NCBI GenBank assembly: GCA_041178545.1
Contig: JBEGVB010000009.1
Coordinates: forward strand, 1-64,000
Reading direction: 5' to 3'
DNA: 64,000 nt
DNA from: JBEATZ01 sp041178545
GTDB lineage: Bacteria > Planctomycetota > UBA1135 > UBA2386
Positions 1 through 7,985 of this stretch are shown piece by piece. Each line of letters opens with the position of its first letter. Position 1 is the stretch's first letter. A program made the translations under genes and the position numbers. Below the pieces are notes generated by a model. The model saw only the letters and a program-made list of their open reading frames with translations. It made no database searches and was not told where the DNA came from.

Positions 1-29
1 AACGAAACTGCGAAGATCCATGCAAGGGC

Positions 30-64
30 TCCTGACCGCGGCGGGAGTCGCCGCTCGGTCAGGA
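30..64. terminator. Stem-loop downstream of upp
   Basis: An inverted repeat forms a hairpin of about 14 bp with a 2-nt bulge (outer stem 30-37/57-64, inner stem GCGGCG/CGCCGC at 38-43/49-54, loop GGAGT). It lies about 60 bp past the stop of upp on the minus strand. No T-tract follows, so it could be a Rho-type or RNA-stabilising hairpin rather than a classical intrinsic terminator. Confidence 0.35.
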
Positions 65-97
65 CCCTGTGCGCAGGAACCGCCTCAGGTCGCAGAC

Positions 98-123
98 GAA
101 CCCAGTTCGGACATCTGGATCCC
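98..123. repeat. One end of a dispersed inverted-repeat (MITE-like) element
   Basis: Read on the minus strand, GATCCAGATGTCCGAACTGG starts 3 nt after the stop codon of upp (stop TGA at 126-124). The same 20-mer occurs perfectly at both ends of the element at 12122-12343, at one end of the element at 3714-3919, and in an imperfect form at its other end. Only one end is inside the window; the partner would lie to the left. Confidence 0.7.
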
Positions 124-906
124 TCAGACCCAACTGTTGGTCAGCAGTTCCCCCATGCCGCCTGCACCTGGGACGATGTACTGCACGTCGTTCAGCCCAC
201 GTTCCTGCTCCGGGTGCGTACCAGGGACCGATGCCAGCGCTTGTGCCGTGGAGAGACCTCGATCCAGACGTCCCGTGTAGAGCCTGACATCTGGCTGTTC
301 CTTGGTGACCTTGCGAATGGCTTCGGGCGTGGCCATCAGGTGGAGGGCGATCACCTTCCGCGGCTTGCCGCCGAGTCGGAGGTAGTGGTCCAGCACGCTG
401 CACACGGTCCCACCCGTGGCGCCCATCGGGTCCGGGATGACGACGATCGCATCCTCGACACTGCCCCCGATCTTGCTGCCGTCCATGCGGACTCCGGTCA
501 CCTGGTGGTGCTCATCGGTGACCCGCGACATGTTGAGGAAGTCGATGCGCACATTTGCAGCGGGGATCACCTCGCAGGCGGTCTCGTAGCAAACCTGGCT
601 CGGCAGGATTCCCGCTCGGATCACGGCACAGATCACGAGCTTCGTCTCCTTGCAGAACACCGGACCCTCGTAGAAGCCCTTGGGCTCGGTTGCTGCCATG
701 CGCGTCTTGACTCGCCCCTGCACGACGGGGAACTCGCGTGACAGGGTCGTGAACGCAAGCCGCTGGTAGGCAGAGCGCACGAGCGCCGGCAGTTGCTCGG
801 TTCCCGTCTCTGGTGCGCTGATGCGCGCGAGGAGCGTCAGCAGGAAGGGATCCTGGAACAGATGGACGTGGGGGCCGTAGTGGTGCTCCATCAAGGATCG
901 ATCCAT
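124..906 (-). CDS. upp: Uracil phosphoribosyltransferase
   Basis: Converts uracil plus PRPP to UMP in cytosolic pyrimidine salvage. The 260-residue protein carries the PRPP-binding loop IPDPMGATGGT and a C-terminal GLND...PGAGGMGE region like the uracil-binding end of UPRTases. It is longer than the usual ~210 residues, with an extended N-terminus and an insertion before the final motif. The start at 906 (MDRSLMEHH) was chosen over upstream extensions because the protein then begins just ahead of conserved sequence; an ATG at 891 is an alternative. It is divergent from the secreted MBL protein at 1045. The stop is followed at once by a copy of the dispersed inverted repeat. Confidence 0.88.
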   Translation of the reverse strand: MDRSLMEHHYGPHVHLFQDPFLLTLLARISAPETGTEQLPALVRSAYQRLAFTTLSREFPVVQGRVKTRMAATEPKGFYEGPVFCKETKLVICAVIRAGILPSQVCYETACEVIPAANVRIDFLNMSRVTDEHHQVTGVRMDGSKIGGSVEDAIVVIPDPMGATGGTVCSVLDHYLRLGGKPRKVIALHLMATPEAIRKVTKEQPDVRLYTGRLDRGLSTAQALASVPGTHPEQERGLNDVQYIVPGAGGMGELLTNSWV

Positions 907-1044
907 GGGCACAAGATAGGCACTCGGTCTTGCGAATGGCAGGGCAAGTCCCGGTGCCAAGGGGCTGCTCTCCAGCAAGGCACCTTGTCCCCGTTCGTGC
1001 ACGGGCCCTGTGTCAGGGCCGGTTGCACGCTATCCTCCCTCGCC

Positions 1045-2838
1045 ATGCTTGTTGCCCCTGCAACCGCCCTCGCACTGCTCCTCCCGCAGGGTGAGCAAGA
1101 TCGTCCGGTTGGCATGACCGTGGTCGTGGTCGACGTCGGGCAGGGAGACGGAACTGTGGTGCGTGCGCCAGACGGGACGATTCATGTCTTCGACGCCGGA
1201 CCACCCGGCCAGGGAACGGCTTCGGTCCTGCCCGTCATCAACAGCCTGCAACCAACGGGCTATGGATACACCTTCCTGAGCCACTTCCACGACGACCACC
1301 AGGGTGGCATGGACGAGGTGCTGGCGCGCCCGTTTCTGCTCGCACACGACCGAGGTGACCTCCGCCGCACCAACACAAGTGCAGACACCAATGGCTACCT
1401 CACAGCAGCTGGCAACCGGAGGCGCACACTGCAGGCAGGGCAGGTGCTCCAACTGGGTGGGGGAGCCACGGTGCGCTGCGTCGCGGTCAATGGCGTCGTG
1501 GACGGCGGCGGCGGTGCGGACCCAGTGGTCTCCGCACAGGAGGAGAACTCTCGGTCGGTTGCGCTGCGGCTCGAGTACCGCAACTTCTCCATGTGGATCG
1601 GTGGAGACCTCACAGGCGGCGGCAACAGCACGGCGGACGTGGAGAGTGACGCTGCCCTCGCCTGCGGCGACGTCGACATCTACAAGCTCAACCATCACGG
1701 ATCGAACACCTCGACCAACACCAACTTGGTGAGTCGCCTGGCTCCCGAGGTTGCGGTCGTGAGCTGCGGCCTCGGGAACTCCTTTGGCCACCCGACAACC
1801 ACCGTCGTCAACCGACTGGTGCAGGCCACGGCGATGCGCTCGCTGCTCAGCACCACTCGAGGCAGTGCGAACGTGATCGGATTCGCCGTCACGGGCAGCA
1901 TCCGCATCGACACGGACGGCATGCGGTACCGGGTGGCGGGGACAGGCGGCAGCTTCCTCGACTTCTGGACGGACGAGGTTGCGTCCAGCGCATTGGCCCC
2001 CGGGGAGGTCCGCATCAGCGAGGTGCACCGCAATCCTTCCGTGGTGCCCGACACGAATGGCGAGTACGTCGAGCTGACCAACACTGGCGGCAGGCCGTTG
2101 GCGCTCCGCGGCATGCGCCTGACCAGCAACAGCGGAACCGTCACCTTGGCCAGCAACCTCATGCTGGTTCCCGGCAGGCCCGCTCTCGTGCAGGTGGACG
2201 GCGATGCCGGACGCAACGGTGGGCAGCCGCTCGGCTTGGTCCTTCCCTTCCAGACGATTGCCCTCGGCGACACTGCAGACTCCCTCACGGTGCAAAGTGG
2301 CACCACCAGCGTCGACAGTGTGACCTGGGGTACGGGCTTCCCGGGTGGAGTTGGCGTTTCTGCCGAGAAGCGGTCGCTGACGCAGTCCAACTCCACTGCG
2401 AACTGGGGATCCGCGGGTGTCACCTTCGGCGCGGGCGACCGGGGTTCGCCCGGTGCCCGCAACCCGGTTGACAGCACCACCTGGCCCGTCTTGGTGGATG
2501 CAGCAGCGCGCCCCGGCGAGCTCGTCCTGCGCGGCACCGCAGTGGCGGCACCAGCAGGCTCCTACAGTGCGCTCGGGATCGCGTTCAGCAGTTCCCCAGG
2601 GTTCCCGTTCCTGGGAGCCGTGATCCCGCTCAACTACGACCTGCTGCTGCAGTCCTTCCTGGGTTTCCCCGGCGCGATCGCCCTGATGCCTGCAGGCGGC
2701 TACCGTTCGGTCTCCCTGCCTTTGCCCCAGCCAAACCCCTTGCAGGGTGTGGGCATCGTCGCGGCACACGTGGTGTTCCAGCCGGGCACCAGCAGCGTGG
2801 TCGGCATCTCCAGTCCCCTCAGTCTCACCCTGCCGTGA
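1045..2838 (+). CDS. Secreted ComEC-type metallo-beta-lactamase with lamin-tail domain
   Basis: The 597-residue protein starts with a short signal-like hydrophobic segment (residues 1-15). An MBL hydrolase domain of the ComEC/Rec2 type follows: VDVGQGDG at 30-36, metal-binding HFHDDH at 80-85 and a later NHHGS. A lamin-tail (LTD) beta-sandwich of roughly residues 320-430 follows (EVRISEVHRNP, GEYVELTN), then a beta-rich C-terminal region also seen in other secreted proteins of this window. ComEC-type MBL domains are linked to DNA degradation, so an extracellular nuclease is a reasonable inference, not proven. The ATG at 1045 gives the signal peptide. It overlaps the downstream phosphoribosyltransferase by GTGA, so the two are probably translationally coupled. 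Confidence 0.75.
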   Translation: MLVAPATALALLLPQGEQDRPVGMTVVVVDVGQGDGTVVRAPDGTIHVFDAGPPGQGTASVLPVINSLQPTGYGYTFLSHFHDDHQGGMDEVLARPFLLAHDRGDLRRTNTSADTNGYLTAAGNRRRTLQAGQVLQLGGGATVRCVAVNGVVDGGGGADPVVSAQEENSRSVALRLEYRNFSMWIGGDLTGGGNSTADVESDAALACGDVDIYKLNHHGSNTSTNTNLVSRLAPEVAVVSCGLGNSFGHPTTTVVNRLVQATAMRSLLSTTRGSANVIGFAVTGSIRIDTDGMRYRVAGTGGSFLDFWTDEVASSALAPGEVRISEVHRNPSVVPDTNGEYVELTNTGGRPLALRGMRLTSNSGTVTLASNLMLVPGRPALVQVDGDAGRNGGQPLGLVLPFQTIALGDTADSLTVQSGTTSVDSVTWGTGFPGGVGVSAEKRSLTQSNSTANWGSAGVTFGAGDRGSPGARNPVDSTTWPVLVDAAARPGELVLRGTAVAAPAGSYSALGIAFSSSPGFPFLGAVIPLNYDLLLQSFLGFPGAIALMPAGGYRSVSLPLPQPNPLQGVGIVAAHVVFQPGTSSVVGISSPLSLTLP

Positions 2839-3401
2839 CCAAGGTACCTCCCTTCCGTGTCCTGCTCCCGCGCGACGCCTTGCTGCGTCGCACCGCCGAG
2901 GTTGCCCGTCAGATCGTGGTTGACCATGCTGCGGAGCCTCCGTGCCTCGTCGCGGTGATGGAGGGCGCGCGTACGTTCGCGACCCATCTTGCACGACACC
3001 TGCCTTGGCGTGATCCCGTGCACGAGATCAGGGCCAGTTCCTACGGTTCTGGGACGGTCAGCAGCGGGACGGTCAAGGTTCTCACCGGTCACGACATCCC
3101 CGCCGACGGGAGGGACGTGCTGATCGTCGAGGACATCGTCGACACCGGCAGGACCATCGCAGCCTTGAGGGAGCACCTGCTGGCCTCCGGCGCACGCAGG
3201 GTCGGGGTGGTTGCCCTCCTGAGCAAGCCAGCCCGCCGGGTGGTGCCAGTCGACATCGACTACCTTGGATTCGAGATCCCTGACGAGTTCATCATCGGCT
3301 TTGGCCTCGATGTGGCGGGGCGGTACCGCGAACTGCCTGATGTGGTGGTCTACGACTCCGAGGTGGAGAGGTCCGCCTTGGGCTGGTCGACTCTCGGTTG
3401 A
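2835..3401 (+). CDS. hpt: Hypoxanthine phosphoribosyltransferase
   Basis: Purine-salvage enzyme making IMP/GMP from hypoxanthine/guanine and PRPP. The 188-residue length is normal for the family. The diagnostic PRPP loop VLIVEDIVDTGRT is at residues 95-107, with the family's SSYG segment at 68-71 and the C-terminal DYLGFEIPDEFIIGFGLD region. The GTG start lies inside the stop of the preceding MBL-LTD gene (GTGA), indicating co-transcription. Having upp on the other side makes a small nucleobase-salvage cluster. Confidence 0.92.
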   Translation: MTKVPPFRVLLPRDALLRRTAEVARQIVVDHAAEPPCLVAVMEGARTFATHLARHLPWRDPVHEIRASSYGSGTVSSGTVKVLTGHDIPADGRDVLIVEDIVDTGRTIAALREHLLASGARRVGVVALLSKPARRVVPVDIDYLGFEIPDEFIIGFGLDVAGRYRELPDVVVYDSEVERSALGWSTLG

Positions 3402-3450
3402 TTGCGCATCCGCGTGGCCTAGACGGGGAGACCCATCCAAGGAGACCACG

Positions 3451-3711
3451 ATGAAGTGCCCTACCTGTGCTGACTCCGCCCTCGTGATGACCGATCGCCA
3501 GGGAGTAGAGATCGACTACTGCCCTCGCTGTCGCGGTGTCTGGTTGGACCGCGGCGAGCTCGACAAGCTCATCGAGCGTTCGATGGCACATTCCGCGCCC
3601 GCCTCCCAGCCCTCACGGCGGCACGACGACGACGATGATGATCGTCGCCGCGAGCATTCCCCCTACCCTTACGGCAAGCGCAAGTCCTGGTTGTCCGAGC
3701 TCTTTGACTGA
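3451..3711 (+). CDS. Small zinc-ribbon (TFIIB-type zinc finger) protein
   Basis: The 86-residue protein carries two CPxC knuckles (CPTC at 3-6, CPRC at 24-27) followed by GVWLDRGELDKLI, the signature of the zf-TFIIB family of small bacterial proteins. An acidic/basic tail (Asp run, then Arg/Lys) follows. An AAGGAG ribosome-binding site sits at 3439-3444, 6 nt before the ATG, which fixes the start. Function is unknown; the family is usually taken as nucleic-acid or protein binding. Confidence 0.8.
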   Translation: MKCPTCADSALVMTDRQGVEIDYCPRCRGVWLDRGELDKLIERSMAHSAPASQPSRRHDDDDDDRRREHSPYPYGKRKSWLSELFD

Positions 3712-3713
3712 GG

Positions 3714-3919
3714 ACCGTGCAGAGGTCCGAAGTGGGCTCGCTGCTGGGCTGACTCCCGGCCGGTTGCGTTGCGGTTGGTCCAAGCGTCCGACCTCAGGCT
3801 TTCCTCCAAGACAACCCGTCCAAATCCACGGAAGTCGTTGCACAAGGGGATGAGCGGCTTCTGGCCTGCTCACTCCCCTCAGTGTCGAAACGCCGAGCCC
3901 AGTTCGGACATCTGGACCT
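3714..3919. mobile_element. MITE-like element with imperfect terminal inverted repeats
   Basis: This ~205-bp spacer between the convergent zinc-ribbon and S46 peptidase genes is bounded by inverted copies of the dispersed repeat. The left copy CAGAGGTCCGAAGTGGGC (3720 onward) differs at two positions from the consensus. The right copy (3896-3916 read on the minus strand) matches the consensus except near its outer tip. Both ends lie within 10 nt of a stop codon (TGA 3709-3711; TGA 3922-3920). No ORF of note lies inside. Confidence 0.6.
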
Positions 3920-6034
3920 TCAGATGGCCAGTTCCTTGAGCAACTGCGGCGCAGGCATCACCGACTCCATCACCCAGAGGATGTAGCGCGCGTCGACGCA
4001 GATGTTGCGCGACCGTTCCGGGTTCCAGCCGAAGTCGCCGGACACGGCCTCGAAGACGCGGTCGAAGTTCAAGCCGATCACCTCGCCCTTGCCGTTGACG
4101 ACGGGGGATCCCGAGTTGCCTCCCGTGGTGTCGCCGTCGATGAGGAAGCAGACGGGCACGTCGCCCAGCTCCGGGTCGACGAAGCGGCTCGAGGTCCGAC
4201 TGGCAGCGGCCTCGAGCAGCGACTTGGGGTTCGCGAACGGCTCGGTGCCGTTCTCCTTGCGCAACAGCCCAGCCACCGAGGTCTTGGGCGTGTTCAGCAC
4301 GCCGTCGCGCGGTGAGTAGCCCTTCACCGAGGCGAACGACACCCGCAGGGTGCTGTTGGCATCGGGGTAGAAGCTCTTGCCGCGGAACTCCTGCTGGGCC
4401 CCGATCCACCGCCTGCCGAGGTCCAGCATGCGGCCCTGCCGTTCGTTGACGCGGTTGCGCCACTCCATGCGCTCCCTGGCGATGCCGAGGGCGAGCATGA
4501 CCATCGGGTCCTGACTGCCCTTCAGTGCCTCCAGGCCACCGCGGAAGAGCTGCTGCCGGGTTGCAGCATCCGTGAGGCGCGTGCGTGCAAGCAGGTCCGC
4601 GGCTGCCGCTGCACCGTCCGCACCGTTGAGCACCTCGGTGCCAGCGAGTCGTTCCGCGTCACTCCCAGCAAGGGCTTCGCCCAGGAGGACGGCGAGGAGG
4701 GGCTGTTGGAGCAACTCCATGTCCCGGCTCAGGTTCTTGTTGGCGAGGGTCGCGAGCGTTGCCGGCGGGACGACACCGTCCTTGCTGCGCAGTGCTGCCT
4801 CGCACGCGTCGACGGCAGCGCCGAGCAAGGGAACGAGACCCGCGAGCTGCCCGAAGACGAACCCGGCCTGGAAGTCGCGCGGCATCATGGCCGCCTCAGC
4901 CTCCTCGTGGGCAAGCATCTCCTTGAGCACGTCGCCATGCGACTTGGTGCGCGCCGGGTCAGCGGCGAGCCACGCCGCGAACTCTGCCTCCTCGCGCAGC
5001 TTGCGTTCGACGGTGCCGTTCCTCGAGAGGCCGAACACCATGCCGCGTGCGTTCTTCTGCACGTTGGCGAGGCTCTTCATGGTGGCCGCCACGGCGAGCT
5101 CGCGCTCGCCGCTGGTCGCGGCAAAGCGGCCCAGCACGTCGAGGACGCTGGTGAGCAGGGCCTCTCGACGGGGATAGAACCAGCCGAGGCGCACCGCCAC
5201 ACCCGCACTCGTGCGGTAGCGCTGGGTGTTGCCGGGGTAGCCCATGACGACGGCGAGGTCGCCCTCCTTCACCCCAGCCGCACTGAACCGGAGCCAGTGC
5301 TGGGGCCGGAAGGGGACGTTGTCCTTGTCGTAGGCACGGGGCGAGCCGTCAGGCGCGCAGTAGGCGCGGAAGAACATGAAGTCGCCGGTGTGTCGCGGCC
5401 ACTCCCAGTTGTCGACCTCGCCACCGAACTCGCCGATGGCGCGCGGCGGCGCGTAGACGAGGCGCACGTCAGTGAGGCGGGTGCGAGTGTACAGGTGGTA
5501 CTCGCGGCCCTCGAGGAACGTGGCGATGCTGCAGGTGACGTTGGGTTCCCTGGCGTTGCCCTCGCGGACGAGCTTCTGCTTCAACTCCTCGGTCACCTGG
5601 TGGCGTTCGAGGTCGCTGGTTGCCCTCGCCTGTGCCTCGTGGAACTGGCTGGTCACGTCCTCGATGCGCTTCAGGACCTGGACCTCCATGCCCTTCGCCG
5701 GCAGCTCGTCGGTGCGCGAGGCCGCGGAAAAGCCGTTCTCGAGGTGGTTCTGTTCGACCGTGCTGAGGGCGCTCACGGCACCGAAACCACAGTGGTGGTT
5801 GGTCATCATGAGGCCCTCGCCGCTGACGAACGAGGCGGTGCAACCGGAGATCTGCACGGTGGCGGAGAGCACTCCGCCTCGCTCAGGGTGCCAGAACTCA
5901 TCGCGGGTGAGCTTCATGCCGCGCTTCTCGAGGGCAGCCCAGTCCATCTCGCGGACCTGGGTCGGGAGCCATTGGCCCTCGTCGGGCAGGAGGAAGAGTG
6001 CAGCGAGGAAGAAAGCGGCCGTGCGGATCAGCAT
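3920..6034 (-). CDS. S46 family dipeptidyl-peptidase (DPP7/DPP11-like)
   Basis: Exported serine exopeptidase releasing dipeptides from oligopeptides; 704 residues, typical of S46. A signal peptide occupies residues 1-17. The chymotrypsin-like fold shows the catalytic His in TNHHCGF (78-84) and the catalytic Ser in GGNSGSP (about residue 641); SASFV-like and VMGYPGNTQRY motifs of S46 are also present. The start at 6034 was chosen because it yields the signal peptide and follows an AAGGA site; the ORF stays open upstream. It is divergent from the thioredoxin/toroid gene at 6132 across a 97-bp promoter region. P1 specificity cannot be read off with confidence. Confidence 0.9.
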   Translation of the reverse strand: MLIRTAAFFLAALFLLPDEGQWLPTQVREMDWAALEKRGMKLTRDEFWHPERGGVLSATVQISGCTASFVSGEGLMMTNHHCGFGAVSALSTVEQNHLENGFSAASRTDELPAKGMEVQVLKRIEDVTSQFHEAQARATSDLERHQVTEELKQKLVREGNAREPNVTCSIATFLEGREYHLYTRTRLTDVRLVYAPPRAIGEFGGEVDNWEWPRHTGDFMFFRAYCAPDGSPRAYDKDNVPFRPQHWLRFSAAGVKEGDLAVVMGYPGNTQRYRTSAGVAVRLGWFYPRREALLTSVLDVLGRFAATSGERELAVAATMKSLANVQKNARGMVFGLSRNGTVERKLREEAEFAAWLAADPARTKSHGDVLKEMLAHEEAEAAMMPRDFQAGFVFGQLAGLVPLLGAAVDACEAALRSKDGVVPPATLATLANKNLSRDMELLQQPLLAVLLGEALAGSDAERLAGTEVLNGADGAAAAADLLARTRLTDAATRQQLFRGGLEALKGSQDPMVMLALGIARERMEWRNRVNERQGRMLDLGRRWIGAQQEFRGKSFYPDANSTLRVSFASVKGYSPRDGVLNTPKTSVAGLLRKENGTEPFANPKSLLEAAASRTSSRFVDPELGDVPVCFLIDGDTTGGNSGSPVVNGKGEVIGLNFDRVFEAVSGDFGWNPERSRNICVDARYILWVMESVMPAPQLLKELAI

Positions 6035-6131
6035 GGTGGGTTCCTTGGCAGCCTTGTACGGGTCTGCTGCCGCGACTGCGAGTCCTGGTGGCGTCATTGA
6101 CCGGGCTGCGCAGCCCGGTGATGGTGCCGGG

Positions 6132-7985
6132 ATGCGTCGCCTCGCGCCCTTCCTGTTCGTGCTGCTCGGTGGCAGCCTCCTTGTGGCCCAGAACTCGACC
6201 GCGAAGCTCCGCAAGGCCCCGGGCGAACTGGCGTCTCGCGCGGGCAGTGCGGTGGAGTGGCGCAAGGACCTCGATGCGGCGCTTGCCGAGGCCAAGGCCC
6301 TGGGGCGGCCGGTGTTCGCCAGCGTGGTTTCGGTGGCCGGGTCGCCGATGGACCGTCAGGACGAGGTGGCCCGTTACCTGATGGCGGGCCCGTTCTCCTG
6401 GCCTGCGGTGGTGGAGTTGCTGAACACCCAGTTCGTCCCGGTGCAACTCGTCGATCCGCGCGCGCAGGTGGCCCACGGCGTGAAGCCACGGCAGTTCGTG
6501 GAGCCGGGCTGGCTGGTGCTGGCGCCGGACGGGAGCGAGGTGCAGCGTGTGCACGAACTGACGACCCTGCACCCGCACTGGGTGGTGCGCAGGCTGGGAT
6601 CGGCTCTCGGTCTCGATGCGCAGCCGACGGGATTCCCCTGCTCCGCGCCGTTGGCGGATGCGTGGGACCTGTGGCGCGCTGGCGAGCCAGGCCCTGCTCT
6701 CGCCGGGGTGGACGCAGTGCTGGGTGCGAACCCGTCGCCCCGCAACGAGGCAGAGGCTCGCTGGCTGCAGGGCGCGGTCCTGTTCCGCACCGGGAAGCCC
6801 GAGTTGGCTGCTGCGGCATGGCGCGAACTGGTCGATCGGCTGCCGCAGGAGCCGCTGGCCTGGAAGGCAGCGATGGAACTGGAGGGCCACGGTCCGTTCG
6901 TCCACGGCTTCGAGGTCTACGACGCCCTGCCTGAGGCCGCGCTCGTCGCCTCCACGGGCAGTTCCCGTGCCCCGGAGGGTGCCTACGCGGAGCCGGAGCT
7001 CTGGTGCCGTGGGATGCGCTTCCTGTTGGCGATGGAGGACGGCAACGGCCTGCTGCAGGACAGCATCTACGACTTCGGTGGCACGGACTCGCTGCCCAAC
7101 GTGCATGCGGCCGTGACCTGCCTCGCGGGCATGGCCCTCTTGGAGGGGCGCGCTCGCGTGCGCGACGGCCGTCTGCCCCCGGACCCTGCGCTGGAGCGCG
7201 CCGTCGATGCCATGCTTGCACGGATCGGGTCCCGTGCCGCGACCGAACAGGTGCTCGCGCTCGAGGACCGCGACGAGATCCTCTGGGCGCATGCGTACCG
7301 GCTCCGGTTCCTCGCGCGCTGGATCGAACTCGACCCGGCACAGAAGGACCAACTGGCACCGCGCCTGCAGGGAGCCATTGGTGCCCTCGGTGCGTTGCAG
7401 CCTGAGACCGGCGCGTGGTTCCACGAGTACCCGAACCCGTTCGCGTCCGCGACGGCCCTGCAGGCCCTTGCCCTGGCCCGGGCGCAGGGCGGCAAGGTCG
7501 ACGAACTCGTGGTGCAGCGCGGCCTGCGCGCACTGCTCGCCTGCCGCGCTCGCAACGGTGCCTACACCTACAACTTCCCGCGCCGGGGCGAGCCGCGCGC
7601 GACGGTGCCTGCGGCGGCCGGACGCATGCCGCTGTGCGAGCTCGCGCTGCGTTCGTGGCAGCAGGGCAGCGACGAGGCGCTTGCGAGTGCTGTGGCTGCA
7701 GCCTTCGAGCACCATGGGCTGCTGGCCGGCGTGCGCAAGTACGACGACCACGCGGATGCACACGGCTACGGCGGCTTCTTCTTCTGGTTCGACATGCTGG
7801 GCCGTACCGAGGCCCTGCTGGCACTGCCGCCCAGCGAGTCGCGCGCGCGGCATGCTGCTGCACAGCGCGCGCTCATCCTTGCACTGCCCGAGCTCGACGG
7901 TTGTTTCGTCGACAGCCATGAACTCGGCCGCGCGTACGGGACCGCGGTCGCGCTCCTCTGCCTTGCAGCCCTCGACCGGGGCTGA
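6132..7985 (+). CDS. Exported protein with thioredoxin-like N-terminus and alpha-alpha toroid-like C-terminus
   Basis: The 617-residue protein has a signal peptide (MRRLAPFLFVLLGGSLLVAQ). Roughly residues 35-145 resemble the thioredoxin-like part of DUF255-type proteins (KDLDAALAEAKALGRPVFASV, NTQFVPVQLVD) but have no CxxC, so no redox chemistry is predicted there. The C-terminal ~250 residues carry repeats such as PFASATALQALALARA and AYGTAVALLCLAALDRG, like squalene-cyclase/prenyltransferase alpha-alpha barrels. The ATG at 6132 gives the signal peptide. The last 113 bp overlap antisense the tail of comEC. Function unknown. Confidence 0.7.
   Translation: MRRLAPFLFVLLGGSLLVAQNSTAKLRKAPGELASRAGSAVEWRKDLDAALAEAKALGRPVFASVVSVAGSPMDRQDEVARYLMAGPFSWPAVVELLNTQFVPVQLVDPRAQVAHGVKPRQFVEPGWLVLAPDGSEVQRVHELTTLHPHWVVRRLGSALGLDAQPTGFPCSAPLADAWDLWRAGEPGPALAGVDAVLGANPSPRNEAEARWLQGAVLFRTGKPELAAAAWRELVDRLPQEPLAWKAAMELEGHGPFVHGFEVYDALPEAALVASTGSSRAPEGAYAEPELWCRGMRFLLAMEDGNGLLQDSIYDFGGTDSLPNVHAAVTCLAGMALLEGRARVRDGRLPPDPALERAVDAMLARIGSRAATEQVLALEDRDEILWAHAYRLRFLARWIELDPAQKDQLAPRLQGAIGALGALQPETGAWFHEYPNPFASATALQALALARAQGGKVDELVVQRGLRALLACRARNGAYTYNFPRRGEPRATVPAAAGRMPLCELALRSWQQGSDEALASAVAAAFEHHGLLAGVRKYDDHADAHGYGGFFFWFDMLGRTEALLALPPSESRARHAAAQRALILALPELDGCFVDSHELGRAYGTAVALLCLAALDRG

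Noticed and set aside
6132..7985. Thiol-disulfide oxidoreductase activity for the thioredoxin-like protein
   Set aside because: The CxxC position is not cysteine, so only the fold is suggested.
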